Shown here: piece by piece, positions 1-6,154 of the stretch
Numbering within the stretch: the stretch's first letter is position 1
How the letters are laid out: every line of letters begins with the position of its first letter
Source of the DNA: Chloroflexota bacterium
Lineage (GTDB): Bacteria > Chloroflexota > Dehalococcoidia > DSTF01 > JACRBR01
DNA length: 16,881 nt
Assembly (NCBI GenBank): GCA_016213125.1
Contig: JACRBR010000073.1
Location: forward strand, 1 to 16,881
Direction: 5' to 3'
The notes under the pieces: generated by a model
The model's database searches: none
Told to the model about the DNA's origin: nothing
Seen by the model: only the letters and a program-made list of their open reading frames with translations
Program-made: the position numbers and the translations under genes

Positions 1-38
1 AGTTACGCTTCCAACCGTAAGCGGTGGAAGGTACTCTA

Positions 39-335
39 ATGACAGCAATAGCAGCGATTGTTGAGATTCTCCAATTCATGAGAAGGGCAGGCGGTCCCAA
101 GGAAGGGTGGTACGTTGGCATCGCTTCGAATCCACGCAGAAGGGTCTTCGGAGAGCACCAGGTCATCGAGACGCTGACCCCTTGGATTTGGCGCGACGTA
201 GAGAGCGTCCATCAGGCGAGGCGCGTTGAGTCGTATTTCCTGAACGCCGTTAGGACGGACGGTGGTCCCGGTGGCGGTCTGGCCGACAGCAGGTTTGTCT
301 ACGCGTACCGGAAGAACCCCGTGACCAAGCCATAG
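39..335 (+). CDS. Small GIY-YIG-like domain protein (hypothetical)
   Basis: A 98-residue protein. The start is the ATG at 39, because GGAAGG (26-31) lies 7 nt upstream; an in-frame GTG at 24 lacks such a site. Residues 23-40 (GWYVGIASNPRRRVFGEH) resemble the YIG strand plus the Arg/His segment of GIY-YIG nucleases, and E64 in RRVESYF could be the metal-binding Glu of that fold. The tail 75-88 is Gly-rich. Family knowledge: GIY-YIG domains cut DNA and occur in UvrC, SLX1 and homing endonucleases, usually fused to other domains. This one is minimal, with a weak first GIY strand, so nuclease activity is an inference. It stands alone 142 bp before an alcohol dehydrogenase with no clear link. It could also be an unrelated small alpha/beta protein. 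Confidence 0.6.
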   Translation: MTAIAAIVEILQFMRRAGGPKEGWYVGIASNPRRRVFGEHQVIETLTPWIWRDVESVHQARRVESYFLNAVRTDGGPGGGLADSRFVYAYRKNPVTKP

Positions 336-374
336 TTGTCGAGACAAGTCTGGGCAGGCACCTTTCGGTCGCTG

Positions 375-402
375 CGGTGGCTGAGGCCTGGTCCTGCCAC
401 CG
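375..402. terminator. Hairpin between the GIY-YIG-like gene and adh
   Basis: CGGTGGC (375-381) and GCCACCG (396-402) form a perfect 7-bp stem with a 14-nt loop, 40 bp after the stop of the small gene. No T-run follows, so intrinsic termination is only possible, not shown. Confidence 0.3.
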
Positions 403-416
403 ATAGCTGGACTGCT

Positions 417-444
417 TTGCACTGCACGGGCTTCCGCATACATT
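417..444 (+). promoter_or_regulatory. Candidate sigma70-type promoter for the alcohol dehydrogenase
   Basis: TTGCAC (417-422) and TACATT (439-444) are separated by 16 bp, close to the TTGACA/TATAAT consensus. Transcription would start near 451, leaving a roughly 27-nt leader that contains the AGGAG site at 466-470. It was read by eye and no expression data support it. Confidence 0.35.
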
Positions 445-477
445 GAGAACCTTGACGCCGTTAGCAGGAGTTCTCAC

Positions 478-1563
478 ATGGTGAAAGCAGCCGTATTCCG
501 CGGGGCGCAGCAGCCCCTGTACATCGAAGACATCCAGCTCGATAACCCCGGCCCGCGCGAGGTCCTCGTGAAGACGGCCGCCGTCGGCGTCTGCCACAGC
601 GATCTCCACTTCGTCGACGGCCTCTACCCGATGGCCGCCCCCGCCGTCCTCGGCCACGAGCCTGCCGGCATCGTCGAGGCCGTCGGCGACCAGGTCACCT
701 ACGTGAAGCCCGGTGACCACGTCATCGCCTGCCTCTCCGTCTTTTGCGGCACCTGCGCGCAGTGCACCTCCGGGCGCCCCTTCCTCTGCCCCGGCGAGGG
801 CACCCGCCGCGGCCCCGCCGAACCGCCCCGGCTCTCGCAGAACGGCGAGCCCGTGCACCAGGGCCTCAACCTGGGCGCCTACGCCGAGAAGATGCTCCTG
901 CACGAGAACGCGGTGGTGAAGATCCGCGAGGATATGCCGCTCGACAAGGCCGCCCTCATCGGCTGCGGCGTGACCACCGGCGTCGGCGCCGTCCTGAACA
1001 CCGCCCGCATCCACGCCGGCTCCGCGGTGGCCGTCTTCGGCTGCGGCGGCGTCGGCATCGCCGCGATCCAGGGTGCCCGCATCGGCGGCGCGCGCATGAT
1101 CATCGCCGTCGACGCCATGGAGAACAAGCTGGCGATGGCGAAGGAGTTCGGCGCCACCCACGTGGTCGATGCGTCGTCGAAGGACCCGGTGCCGGCCATC
1201 ATCGAGATGACGGGCGGCGGCGTGGACTACTCGTTCGAGGCCGTGGGCTTGAAGATCACCGCCGAGCAGGCCTTCGCCGCGCTTGCGTCCGGCGGGACCG
1301 CCACCGTGATCGGCATGATCCCGGTCGGTCAGAAGGTGGAGCTGAACGGCTACGAGTTCCTCCGCTCGAAGAAGATCCAGGGCTGCACGATGGGCTCGAA
1401 CCGCTTCCGCGTCGACATGCCCCAGTACATCGATCTCTACAGGCAGGGCCGTCTCGACCTCGACCGCATGGTCAGCCGCAAGGGCAAGCTCGAGGACGTG
1501 AACGACGCTTTCCGCGCCATGAAGGCGGGTGAGGTCGCGCGCACAGTCCTCACCTTCGACTAG
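478..1563 (+). CDS. Zinc-dependent alcohol dehydrogenase (MDR family)
   Basis: A 361-residue medium-chain dehydrogenase, full length for the family. It should oxidise a primary alcohol to an aldehyde (or the reverse) with a nicotinamide cofactor in the cytoplasm. Catalytic zinc ligands are C39 (GVCHSD), H60 (GHE) and C163 (IGCGVTTG). The structural zinc lobe has all four cysteines (C90, C93, C96, C104). The Rossmann motif GCGGVG is at 188-193, followed by the strand IIAVDA near 209-214. The insert between C104 and the second half and the overall pattern recall the class III/NDMA-dependent-like alcohol dehydrogenases, but the substrate cannot be read from sequence. The ATG at 478 is preceded by AGGAG (466-470) at 7 nt. 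It appears monocistronic, followed by a gene-free stretch. Confidence 0.95.
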   Translation: MVKAAVFRGAQQPLYIEDIQLDNPGPREVLVKTAAVGVCHSDLHFVDGLYPMAAPAVLGHEPAGIVEAVGDQVTYVKPGDHVIACLSVFCGTCAQCTSGRPFLCPGEGTRRGPAEPPRLSQNGEPVHQGLNLGAYAEKMLLHENAVVKIREDMPLDKAALIGCGVTTGVGAVLNTARIHAGSAVAVFGCGGVGIAAIQGARIGGARMIIAVDAMENKLAMAKEFGATHVVDASSKDPVPAIIEMTGGGVDYSFEAVGLKITAEQAFAALASGGTATVIGMIPVGQKVELNGYEFLRSKKIQGCTMGSNRFRVDMPQYIDLYRQGRLDLDRMVSRKGKLEDVNDAFRAMKAGEVARTVLTFD

Positions 1564-1578
1564 CCCGTCGTCGGTCTT

Positions 1579-1595
1579 CAGTCGTCAGTCGTCAG
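1579..1595. repeat. 7-bp tandem repeat CAGTCGT
   Basis: Two perfect CAGTCGT units (1579-1585, 1586-1592) are followed by a partial CAG. A related, less regular pattern is visible on the complementary strand at 1981-2020, so the two ends of the intergenic region look alike in composition. Function unknown. Confidence 0.6.
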
Positions 1596-1729
1596 CAGGG
1601 TGCGCCCCCCGACGATCGCCGACCGCCGACTTTTCCCCCCGTTTTTTTCGCAAAAGTGATCTGGCCCGCTTGGAGATCGCCGCCAGCCTCCCCTACCCTC
1701 GCCATACGGCGAAGCTCGCAGACACGTAC

Positions 1730-1750
1730 GGGCGCGTCGCCGACGCGCCC
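1730..1750. repeat. REP-like palindrome 1 (perfect 9-bp stem)
   Basis: GGGCGCGTC (1730-1738) and GACGCGCCC (1742-1750) pair perfectly around a 3-nt loop. The left arm is preceded by and overlaps CGTACGG (1725-1731), the same heptamer that leads into the palindrome at 1947. No U-tract follows on either strand, so a simple intrinsic terminator is less likely than a REP-like element or a bidirectional transcript-end hairpin. Confidence 0.6.
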
Positions 1751-1810
1751 TATCGCATCCAGAGCTGCTAATCGGCGAGCAAATCCACAGGAGGGCCGCA
1801 GACAGCGAAT

Positions 1811-1915
1811 CTGCAAAACAAGAAAAACTGCAAAACGACGCAATTGTGCAAAACGGCGAAGATCTGCAAAACGAAGAGGAGTGCAAGACCACGAAGATCT
1901 GCCTTCGACGAAACG
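1811..1915. repeat. Degenerate 17/18-bp tandem array, about six units
   Basis: Units begin at 1811, 1828, 1846, 1864, 1881 and 1899, giving periods of 17, 18, 18, 17 and 18. The consensus is roughly STGCAAAACGACGAAGAT. The first four units keep the core TGCAAAAC; the fifth has TGCAAGAC and the sixth has only CTGC followed by a diverged tail. The alternating 17/18 spacing and gradual decay suggest an old array. No coding role is apparent. Confidence 0.7.
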
Positions 1916-1946
1916 AGGAAGCTTGCTCGCCCGCCCGTACCCGTAC

Positions 1947-1968
1947 GGACAGGTCTTTAGACCTGTCC
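1947..1968. repeat. REP-like palindrome 2 (22 bp)
   Basis: GGACAGGTCT (1947-1956) and AGACCTGTCC (1959-1968) are perfect inverted arms around TT. CGTACGG (1942-1948) runs into the left arm exactly as at the palindrome at 1730-1750. It lies 55 bp beyond the stop of the PAS-LuxR gene and could help end its transcript, but no T-run follows. Confidence 0.6.
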
Positions 1969-2022
1969 TCGGCGGCGTAGCAACCACCCGACCACCGACC
2001 GGAGACCAACGACTGGCGACCG

Positions 2023-2679
2023 CTACACCATGTGATTCCGCGCCGCGTACACCACGGCCTCCAGCTTGCTGTGGACGCCCAGCTTCGTCAGCACGTGCTC
2101 GATGTGGTTGCGCACGGTCGTGGCGCTGACGCTCATCGCCTCCGCGATCTCCTTGTTGCCGAGGCCGCAGGCCAGCATATGCAGCACCTCCGCCTCGCGC
2201 CGCGTGAGCGGCTTCGCGGGGATCGCGTCCAGGTCGCCTTCAAAGCGGGGGAACGCCGCCAGCGCACGCGACGCCTTCGCCTGGACCCGGCGCTGTTCGG
2301 TGACGTCGCGGAACAGGTGCACCGCCAGCGTTGACCGCGCCGAGCTGCCCCGCAGCACCACGATGCTGACGTTGATCCAGCGCGCATCCCCCTGCTTGCC
2401 ATGGGTGCGCACGTCGTAGTTCTCGACCGTCCCGCCCTTGCGGGCGCACTCGATAACGGGGCAATCGCTGTGGCAAAAGGCGTGCCCGCCGTAGTCGCCG
2501 CCCGCGATGACCTCGTAGCAGGGGCGGCCCAGGACCTCCGCGGCGCGATAGCCGAGCATGCGCTGGGCCTCCTGGTTCCAGAAGACGATGCGCTGGTTGT
2601 AATCGACTGCGTACACACCGTCGCCCGTCCGTTCGAAGGCCTTCAGAAGCTCCATGGGTGGCTTCGCGCCGGTTGGCAT
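2023..2679 (-). CDS. PAS-domain LuxR-type transcriptional regulator with Cys-rich PAS
   Basis: About 218 residues from the ATG at 2679. Residues 10-130 form a PAS domain (GDGVYAVD near 19-26, WNQEA at 34-38, a C-terminal RDVTEQRR at 124-131). It carries four cysteines, C54, C69, C73 and C78, in a C-x14-C-x3-C-x4-C arrangement typical of a metal or redox site. Residues 158-213 are a LuxR/GerE helix-turn-helix (LTRREAEVL 158-166, GLGNKEIAEAM 172-182, TVRNHIEHVLTKLGVHSK 188-205). There is no receiver domain, so the input is probably sensed by the PAS domain itself. It diverges from the diiron oxygenase cluster, which suggests local control. The start is uncertain: ATG at 2730 (235 aa, weak AGGT site) and at 2655 are alternatives, and none has a strong ribosome site. 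The frame stays open far upstream, antisense to the next gene, but only this part is credible. Confidence 0.88.
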   Translation of the reverse strand: MPTGAKPPMELLKAFERTGDGVYAVDYNQRIVFWNQEAQRMLGYRAAEVLGRPCYEVIAGGDYGGHAFCHSDCPVIECARKGGTVENYDVRTHGKQGDARWINVSIVVLRGSSARSTLAVHLFRDVTEQRRVQAKASRALAAFPRFEGDLDAIPAKPLTRREAEVLHMLACGLGNKEIAEAMSVSATTVRNHIEHVLTKLGVHSKLEAVVYAARNHMV

Positions 2680-2730
2680 GCGGGTAGCTTCGGGCCACCC
2701 CCGGTGCGCAGAAAGGGCCGATTGGCACAT

Positions 2731-2832
2731 CTGGACGTGACACCTGGAAACTGATGCAAATTCCCCATGCGGGCTTATTCTAGCGAGCACTAAGTTAAGC
2801 ACACGATAAAGATTCCAGGACAGAAGGAGCAG
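2731..2832. promoter_or_regulatory. Divergent control region between PAS-LuxR and the diiron cluster
   Basis: This short A/T-richer gap must hold promoters in both directions. On the - strand, TAGAAT (complement of 2777-2782) is a fair -10 element. AGCAC occurs at 2786-2790 and again at 2798-2802, a direct repeat 12 bp apart around TAAGTTA that could be an operator. On the + strand, AAGGAG (2824-2829) is the ribosome site of the diiron gene. No -35 element is convincing. Confidence 0.35.
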
Positions 2833-4119
2833 ATGATGACTCAGGCGCCGGCGATACCCAGGGAACTCGTGGAGAAAGCGCTCGCGAAGGGCTGGACATC
2901 CGAGGCGGCCGTGGAGGAGACGATCCAGCGGGCGCTGGCGAAAGGGTTCAGCCTGCAGCAGCTGGGGGTCGCTCTGGACATGGGGCTCACCCCGGAGCGC
3001 GCGCACCAACTCCTCGAGACGGCACCGCTGTTCAAGCGCGAGCCAGGCGACGTCTTCACGGAGACCCAGCACCAGTACATCGACCAGCTGAAGAAGGGAC
3101 GCTACAGCCTGGAATGGCTGAACGACCCGCGCCCGAACTGGGGCATCCACGCCGCCATGCGCGACCCCGACCGGGGCCTGACGCTTCAGGACATCAACAA
3201 GGCCTACGCCGGCGACCCCGAGGACGCGCCGCAGCACCGGGTGATGGCGCCGCGCGGCTCCGTCGTGGACCCCGACGTGCCGGACATGGGCTACACCTAC
3301 AACCAGAAGTACCAGGTCTGGGCGGATAACGTCGTGGCGCTGTACGAAGAGGCGTGCGCGCGCCAGTGGAGCGCCACGCGCGACATCCCCTGGGACGACT
3401 TGAAGCCGCTGCCGGACGACCTGGAGCGCGCGCAGTGCCAGATCGCGACGCTGCTCACCGAGGTCGAGATGATCGCGTCCGACTTCCCGGCAAAGTGGCT
3501 GTGGCAGATGAACCAGCACTTCCACGAAGTGAAGATGTTTCTCTGCACGCAGGCGATGGACGAGGCACGGCACTTGGAGGTGTTCCGCAAGCGCGCCCTC
3601 GCCAACGGCGGCGGTCTCATGCGCTGTCTCAGCGGCACGGAGAACTTCCTCAAGACCATCCTGCACGCCCCCACGTACGTCCAGGGCTCGTTCCTGATGC
3701 ACGTGCTCGGCGAGGGCCTCGTCCTCGATATCTTCCGCAGCGGGGAGTTCCTCGCGAAGAACAAGACCGAAAAGGAGATCTATCGCCTCTGCATCCAGGA
3801 CGAGGCGCGCCACGTCTCCTACGGGACCATGCACCTCAAGTACTTCCTGGAGCATCACCCCGAGCGTGACAAGGCGATCGCGGAGATGCACGCCCTGGCG
3901 GAGGTGGCCGAGCTTGGCATCCCCGGCTTCCTCACCAACCCGTTCATCATCGAGCCCCTCGCCGTGCTCATGGGCGATGGCGTAAAGGGCATCGATAAAG
4001 GCATGGAGGCGATCCGCATGGTGTGGGTCCGCATGCGCGAGGAGTACCTGAACCGCTGCGCGATCGCCGGCATCGACCGGCGCGACGTCACCAAGGTCCC
4101 GGCGCAGGCGCCGTTCTAG
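2833..4119 (+). CDS. Ferritin-like diiron oxygenase (AurF/BMM-like), substrate unknown
   Basis: 428 residues. Two DEARH motifs (243-247 and 323-327) supply the E-x-x-H pairs of a carboxylate-bridged diiron centre; E210 or E212 and E294 (GEG) are the likely remaining ligands, giving the four-helix ferritin-like layout. Such enzymes activate O2 for hydroxylation, N-oxygenation or desaturation using external electrons. Residues 10-65 form an extra helical N-terminus with three similar turns: ALAKGWT (16-22), ALAKGFS (34-40) and ALDMGLT (47-53). Residues 71-160 are unassigned. The ATG at 2836 may be the true start, since AAGGAG (2824-2829) is 6 nt from it but only 3 nt from 2833; numbering here uses 2833. 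The stop codon overlaps the ribosome site of the next gene, so the two are cotranscribed. The neighbouring ferredoxin is a plausible electron donor. Exact family and substrate are not determined. Confidence 0.85.
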   Translation: MMTQAPAIPRELVEKALAKGWTSEAAVEETIQRALAKGFSLQQLGVALDMGLTPERAHQLLETAPLFKREPGDVFTETQHQYIDQLKKGRYSLEWLNDPRPNWGIHAAMRDPDRGLTLQDINKAYAGDPEDAPQHRVMAPRGSVVDPDVPDMGYTYNQKYQVWADNVVALYEEACARQWSATRDIPWDDLKPLPDDLERAQCQIATLLTEVEMIASDFPAKWLWQMNQHFHEVKMFLCTQAMDEARHLEVFRKRALANGGGLMRCLSGTENFLKTILHAPTYVQGSFLMHVLGEGLVLDIFRSGEFLAKNKTEKEIYRLCIQDEARHVSYGTMHLKYFLEHHPERDKAIAEMHALAEVAELGIPGFLTNPFIIEPLAVLMGDGVKGIDKGMEAIRMVWVRMREEYLNRCAIAGIDRRDVTKVPAQAPF

Positions 4120-4132
4120 GAGGAACACGATC

Positions 4133-4582
4133 ATGGCGCGATTTCCTTCAGTCGAATGGTTCGAGGAAGTGGCACGAGCGCACGGCGGCGACCGCGAGCG
4201 CGTGAAGCGGCTGGGCTACACCGAGGCGAACGTCGGCATCGTCGTCGAGGATGCCGGCCGATCGCAGGGATTCCTGCTGGAGTTCGCCGGCTACAGGCTG
4301 GGAGACATCCGCGAGATCGCTGACCCGGTCCCGGCCGCCGACTTCACGATCGCGGGCCCGCTGGCTGCGTGGCGGGAGATGATCGAGGTCATCGCGAAGA
4401 ACGGCGAACCGGACCTGGACCACACGCTGAACCGGCTCACCATGGCGGGGACGCCGCTGCGGCTGGTGTCGGACGATCAGTTGAAGGTGGACTTGTTCTT
4501 CCGATTCAACCAGTCCTTCCAGGCATTCTTCGATGCGTCGGCGGGAGTGACGACGCAGTTCCCGGCCCTGGCGCCGGCATAG
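4133..4582 (+). CDS. SCP2-like sterol/lipid-binding domain protein
   Basis: 149 residues, close to a single SCP2 domain. The segment 67-138 (PAADFTIAGPLAAWREMIEV, then NRLTMAGTPLRLVSDDQLKV and a C-terminal amphipathic helix FRFNQSFQAFFDA) has the strand-helix-strand pattern of SCP2 proteins, which bind fatty-acyl, sterol or other hydrophobic ligands in a tunnel. No signal peptide or membrane segment is present, so it should be cytoplasmic. AGGAGG (4118-4123) overlaps the upstream stop codon and sits 9 nt before the ATG, indicating translational coupling to the diiron oxygenase. I infer that it presents or stores a lipid-like substrate or product of that enzyme. The N-terminal 60 residues are less typical of the family. 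Confidence 0.75.
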   Translation: MARFPSVEWFEEVARAHGGDRERVKRLGYTEANVGIVVEDAGRSQGFLLEFAGYRLGDIREIADPVPAADFTIAGPLAAWREMIEVIAKNGEPDLDHTLNRLTMAGTPLRLVSDDQLKVDLFFRFNQSFQAFFDASAGVTTQFPALAPA

Positions 4583-4643
4583 GAGCGGGCATCGGGCGGG
4601 CCGGCGAAACTCGAGAGGCCGGCCACAGCGCCCGTACAACGTG

Positions 4644-4679
4644 AGTGCCGGGTCCGATCGCTCCACGGGCCCGGGCACT
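4644..4679. other. Intercistronic hairpin before the ferredoxin gene
   Basis: AGTGCCGGGTCCG (4644-4656) pairs with CGGGCCCGGGCACT (4666-4679) with one bulge and one G-U, around a 9-nt loop. A second GGCCGG/CCGGCC stem lies just upstream (4599-4624). There is no T-run, and the ferredoxin ribosome site starts 6 nt later, so mRNA processing or partial attenuation within the operon is more likely than full termination. Confidence 0.4.
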
Positions 4680-4698
4680 CGCGGCAAGGAGCGGAGCA

Positions 4699-4938
4699 AT
4701 GTCCTACATCATCAGCACCGACTGCATGGATTGTGGCGTCTGCGAATACATGTGCCCGGAAGGCGCCATTTTCGAGGCGAAGCGCCAGTTCGTGATCAAG
4801 AAGAGCAAGTGCAACGGGTGCGGCACCTGCGTTCCCTACTGTCCGGCTCGCGCCATCGTCCGGCGGGATGACTTCAGCGCCCGGCAGGAGCGCAGCGTGC
4901 GCAGCGTACTGGGTGGCGTCCTGCACGGCGTGAACTAG
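4699..4938 (+). CDS. Small 2[4Fe-4S] ferredoxin
   Basis: 79 residues. Two complete cluster motifs are present: C9-x2-C12-x2-C15-x3-C19-P and C38-x2-C41-x2-C44-x3-C48-P. As in clostridial-type ferredoxins, C48 should complete the first cluster and C19 the second. Spacing is regular with no long insert, so this is a standard low-potential electron carrier in the cytoplasm. The ATG at 4699 has AAGGAG (4686-4691) 7 nt upstream, so the longer in-frame opening at 4645 is rejected. It is followed on the same strand by the flavin oxidoreductase and preceded by the SCP2 gene, which points to a role feeding electrons to the diiron oxygenase. That partnership is an inference from position. Confidence 0.93.
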   Translation: MSYIISTDCMDCGVCEYMCPEGAIFEAKRQFVIKKSKCNGCGTCVPYCPARAIVRRDDFSARQERSVRSVLGGVLHGVN

Positions 4939-5039
4939 CGGCTCGGGGGTTCAGGTAGTAGCGTGCGGGTACCCGCGGTGACGTGCTCCGATCGGCACCC
5001 CTGCCCTCGGCGTCGGCCCGCGGTCCGGAGGTGCCTGCC

Positions 5040-6110
5040 GTGAAGTTTGGACAGCTCCATCTCTTCGAGAATCCGTCCGGACGCACTGAGAAGGAGATCG
5101 TCGACGAGCAGTTCGACGTGATGATCCGGGCCGAGGAGTTCGGTTTCGACTCCGTCTGGCCGGCCGAGCACCACTTCAGCGAATACGGCTACTGCGCCTC
5201 GCCGGCCGTGACGCTGGCCGCCGTTGCGGCGCGCACGAAGAATGTCCGTGTCGGCACGGGCGTGGTGGTGCTTCCCCTGAACCACCCGGTCCGTGTCGCC
5301 GAGGACTTTGCCCTGCTGGACCTCATGTCCGATGGGCGCGTCGACCTGGGCGTGGGGCGCGGCTACCAGCCGCACGAGTTCGCCGGCTTCGGGGTCGACC
5401 AGACGCGCTCCCGGGATATGTTCCGCGAGAGCGTCGAGATCATCCAGAAGGCGTGGACGGAGGAGCGCTTCTCGTACCAGGGTGAGTTCTACACGATCGA
5501 CGACCTGAGTGTGCGCCCGAAGCCGCTGCAGCAGCCGCACCCGCCGATCTGGATGGCATCGCTCTCGCCCGACACCTTCCAGCTCTGTGGCAAGTATGGC
5601 TTCAACCTCATGTGCGCTCCGGTGTTCGGCTTCAACGTGAACACGGGCGCGGCGCAGATCGAGCAGTACCGCCAGGCGCTGAGGGACCACGGCCGCCGCC
5701 CCGAGGACCACGAGGTCGCGGGCCTCACCATTACGTACGTCGCTGAAACCACGCAGCAGGCGCTCGCCGACTTCCGCGATTCGGTCATGTGGTACTACCG
5801 CACGTTCGCGAAGTACGTTGCGCCAGGACACGGGCAGCCGGCCGTTCCGACCTACGAGTTCTATCAGCGGGCTCGCGACTTCCTGGAGGTCGTCGAGTGG
5901 GATGCGGTCGTCAAGTCCGGCGCTGTCGTCTGCGGCAGCCCCGACGAGGTGGCGCACCGAATCGGCGAGATCCAGGAGCTGACCGGCATGACGCACTACC
6001 TCGCCTGGACGCGCATCGGCGGTCTCGCCCATCCGAAGGTCATCCGCAGCATGGAGCTGATGGCCGAGCGCGTCATGCCGCAGGTGCGAGGCACCGCGGC
6101 CGTCTCCTGA
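5040..6110 (+). CDS. LLM-class (luciferase-like) flavin-dependent oxidoreductase
   Basis: 356 residues from a GTG start, chosen because GGAGG (5027-5031) lies 8 nt upstream and the next residues (MKFGQLHLFE) match the first beta-strand of the family. The TIM-barrel features are clear: FGFDSVWPAEHHFSEYG at 34-50, the strand VRVGTGVVVLPLNHPVRVAED at 69-89, and GRVDLGVGRGYQPHEF at 99-114. These enzymes use reduced FMN or F420 to oxygenate or reduce small or hydrophobic substrates; the cofactor choice is not decidable here. No dedicated flavin reductase is adjacent, although the ferredoxin is. It is the last gene of the diiron-SCP2-ferredoxin cluster (102 bp after the ferredoxin), so cotranscription is likely but not certain. 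Confidence 0.93.
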   Translation: MKFGQLHLFENPSGRTEKEIVDEQFDVMIRAEEFGFDSVWPAEHHFSEYGYCASPAVTLAAVAARTKNVRVGTGVVVLPLNHPVRVAEDFALLDLMSDGRVDLGVGRGYQPHEFAGFGVDQTRSRDMFRESVEIIQKAWTEERFSYQGEFYTIDDLSVRPKPLQQPHPPIWMASLSPDTFQLCGKYGFNLMCAPVFGFNVNTGAAQIEQYRQALRDHGRRPEDHEVAGLTITYVAETTQQALADFRDSVMWYYRTFAKYVAPGHGQPAVPTYEFYQRARDFLEVVEWDAVVKSGAVVCGSPDEVAHRIGEIQELTGMTHYLAWTRIGGLAHPKVIRSMELMAERVMPQVRGTAAVS

Positions 6111-6121
6111 CGGAGTCCCAA

Positions 6122-6146
6122 CGCGGCGTCGCGACGCTGGGCCGCG
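6122..6146. terminator. Possible bidirectional hairpin after the LLM gene
   Basis: A 12-bp palindrome GCGTCGCGACGC (6126-6137) and an outer CGCGGC/GCCGCG pairing (6122-6127 with 6141-6146) fall between the convergent LLM gene and the small - strand gene. No T-run follows, so a terminator role is only possible. Confidence 0.25.
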
Positions 6147-6154
6147 CAATCCCC

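Larger units (their letters stand above)
1564..2022. other. Gene-free convergent intergenic region rich in repeats
   Basis: This 459-bp stretch lies between the stop of the alcohol dehydrogenase (+) and the stop of the PAS-LuxR gene (-). No reading frame in it has a credible ribosome site or recognisable protein. It holds a 7-bp tandem (1579-1595), a T-run at 1642-1648, a 9-bp-stem palindrome (1730-1750), a degenerate 17/18-bp array (1811-1915) and a 22-bp palindrome (1947-1968). The array is A-rich, unlike the surrounding GC-rich coding DNA. Confidence 0.7.

Noticed and set aside
1640..1650. T-run (gtttttttcg) as an intrinsic terminator of the alcohol dehydrogenase
   Set aside because: No stable hairpin immediately precedes it; the stronger stems lie further downstream without T-runs.
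1811..1915. 17/18-bp array as a CRISPR
   Set aside because: Units are directly abutting and degenerate, with no unique spacers and no cas genes.
2680..4134. Very long reverse-strand open frame continuing upstream of the PAS-LuxR gene, antisense to the diiron gene
   Set aside because: The product is a compositionally biased His/Val/Leu/Arg-rich chain with no domain, directly opposite a well-conserved diiron enzyme; it is a by-product of GC-rich codon use.
4935..6149. 404-codon reverse-strand open frame opposite the LLM oxidoreductase
   Set aside because: The + strand protein has clear family motifs; the antisense product is low-complexity and has no recognisable fold.
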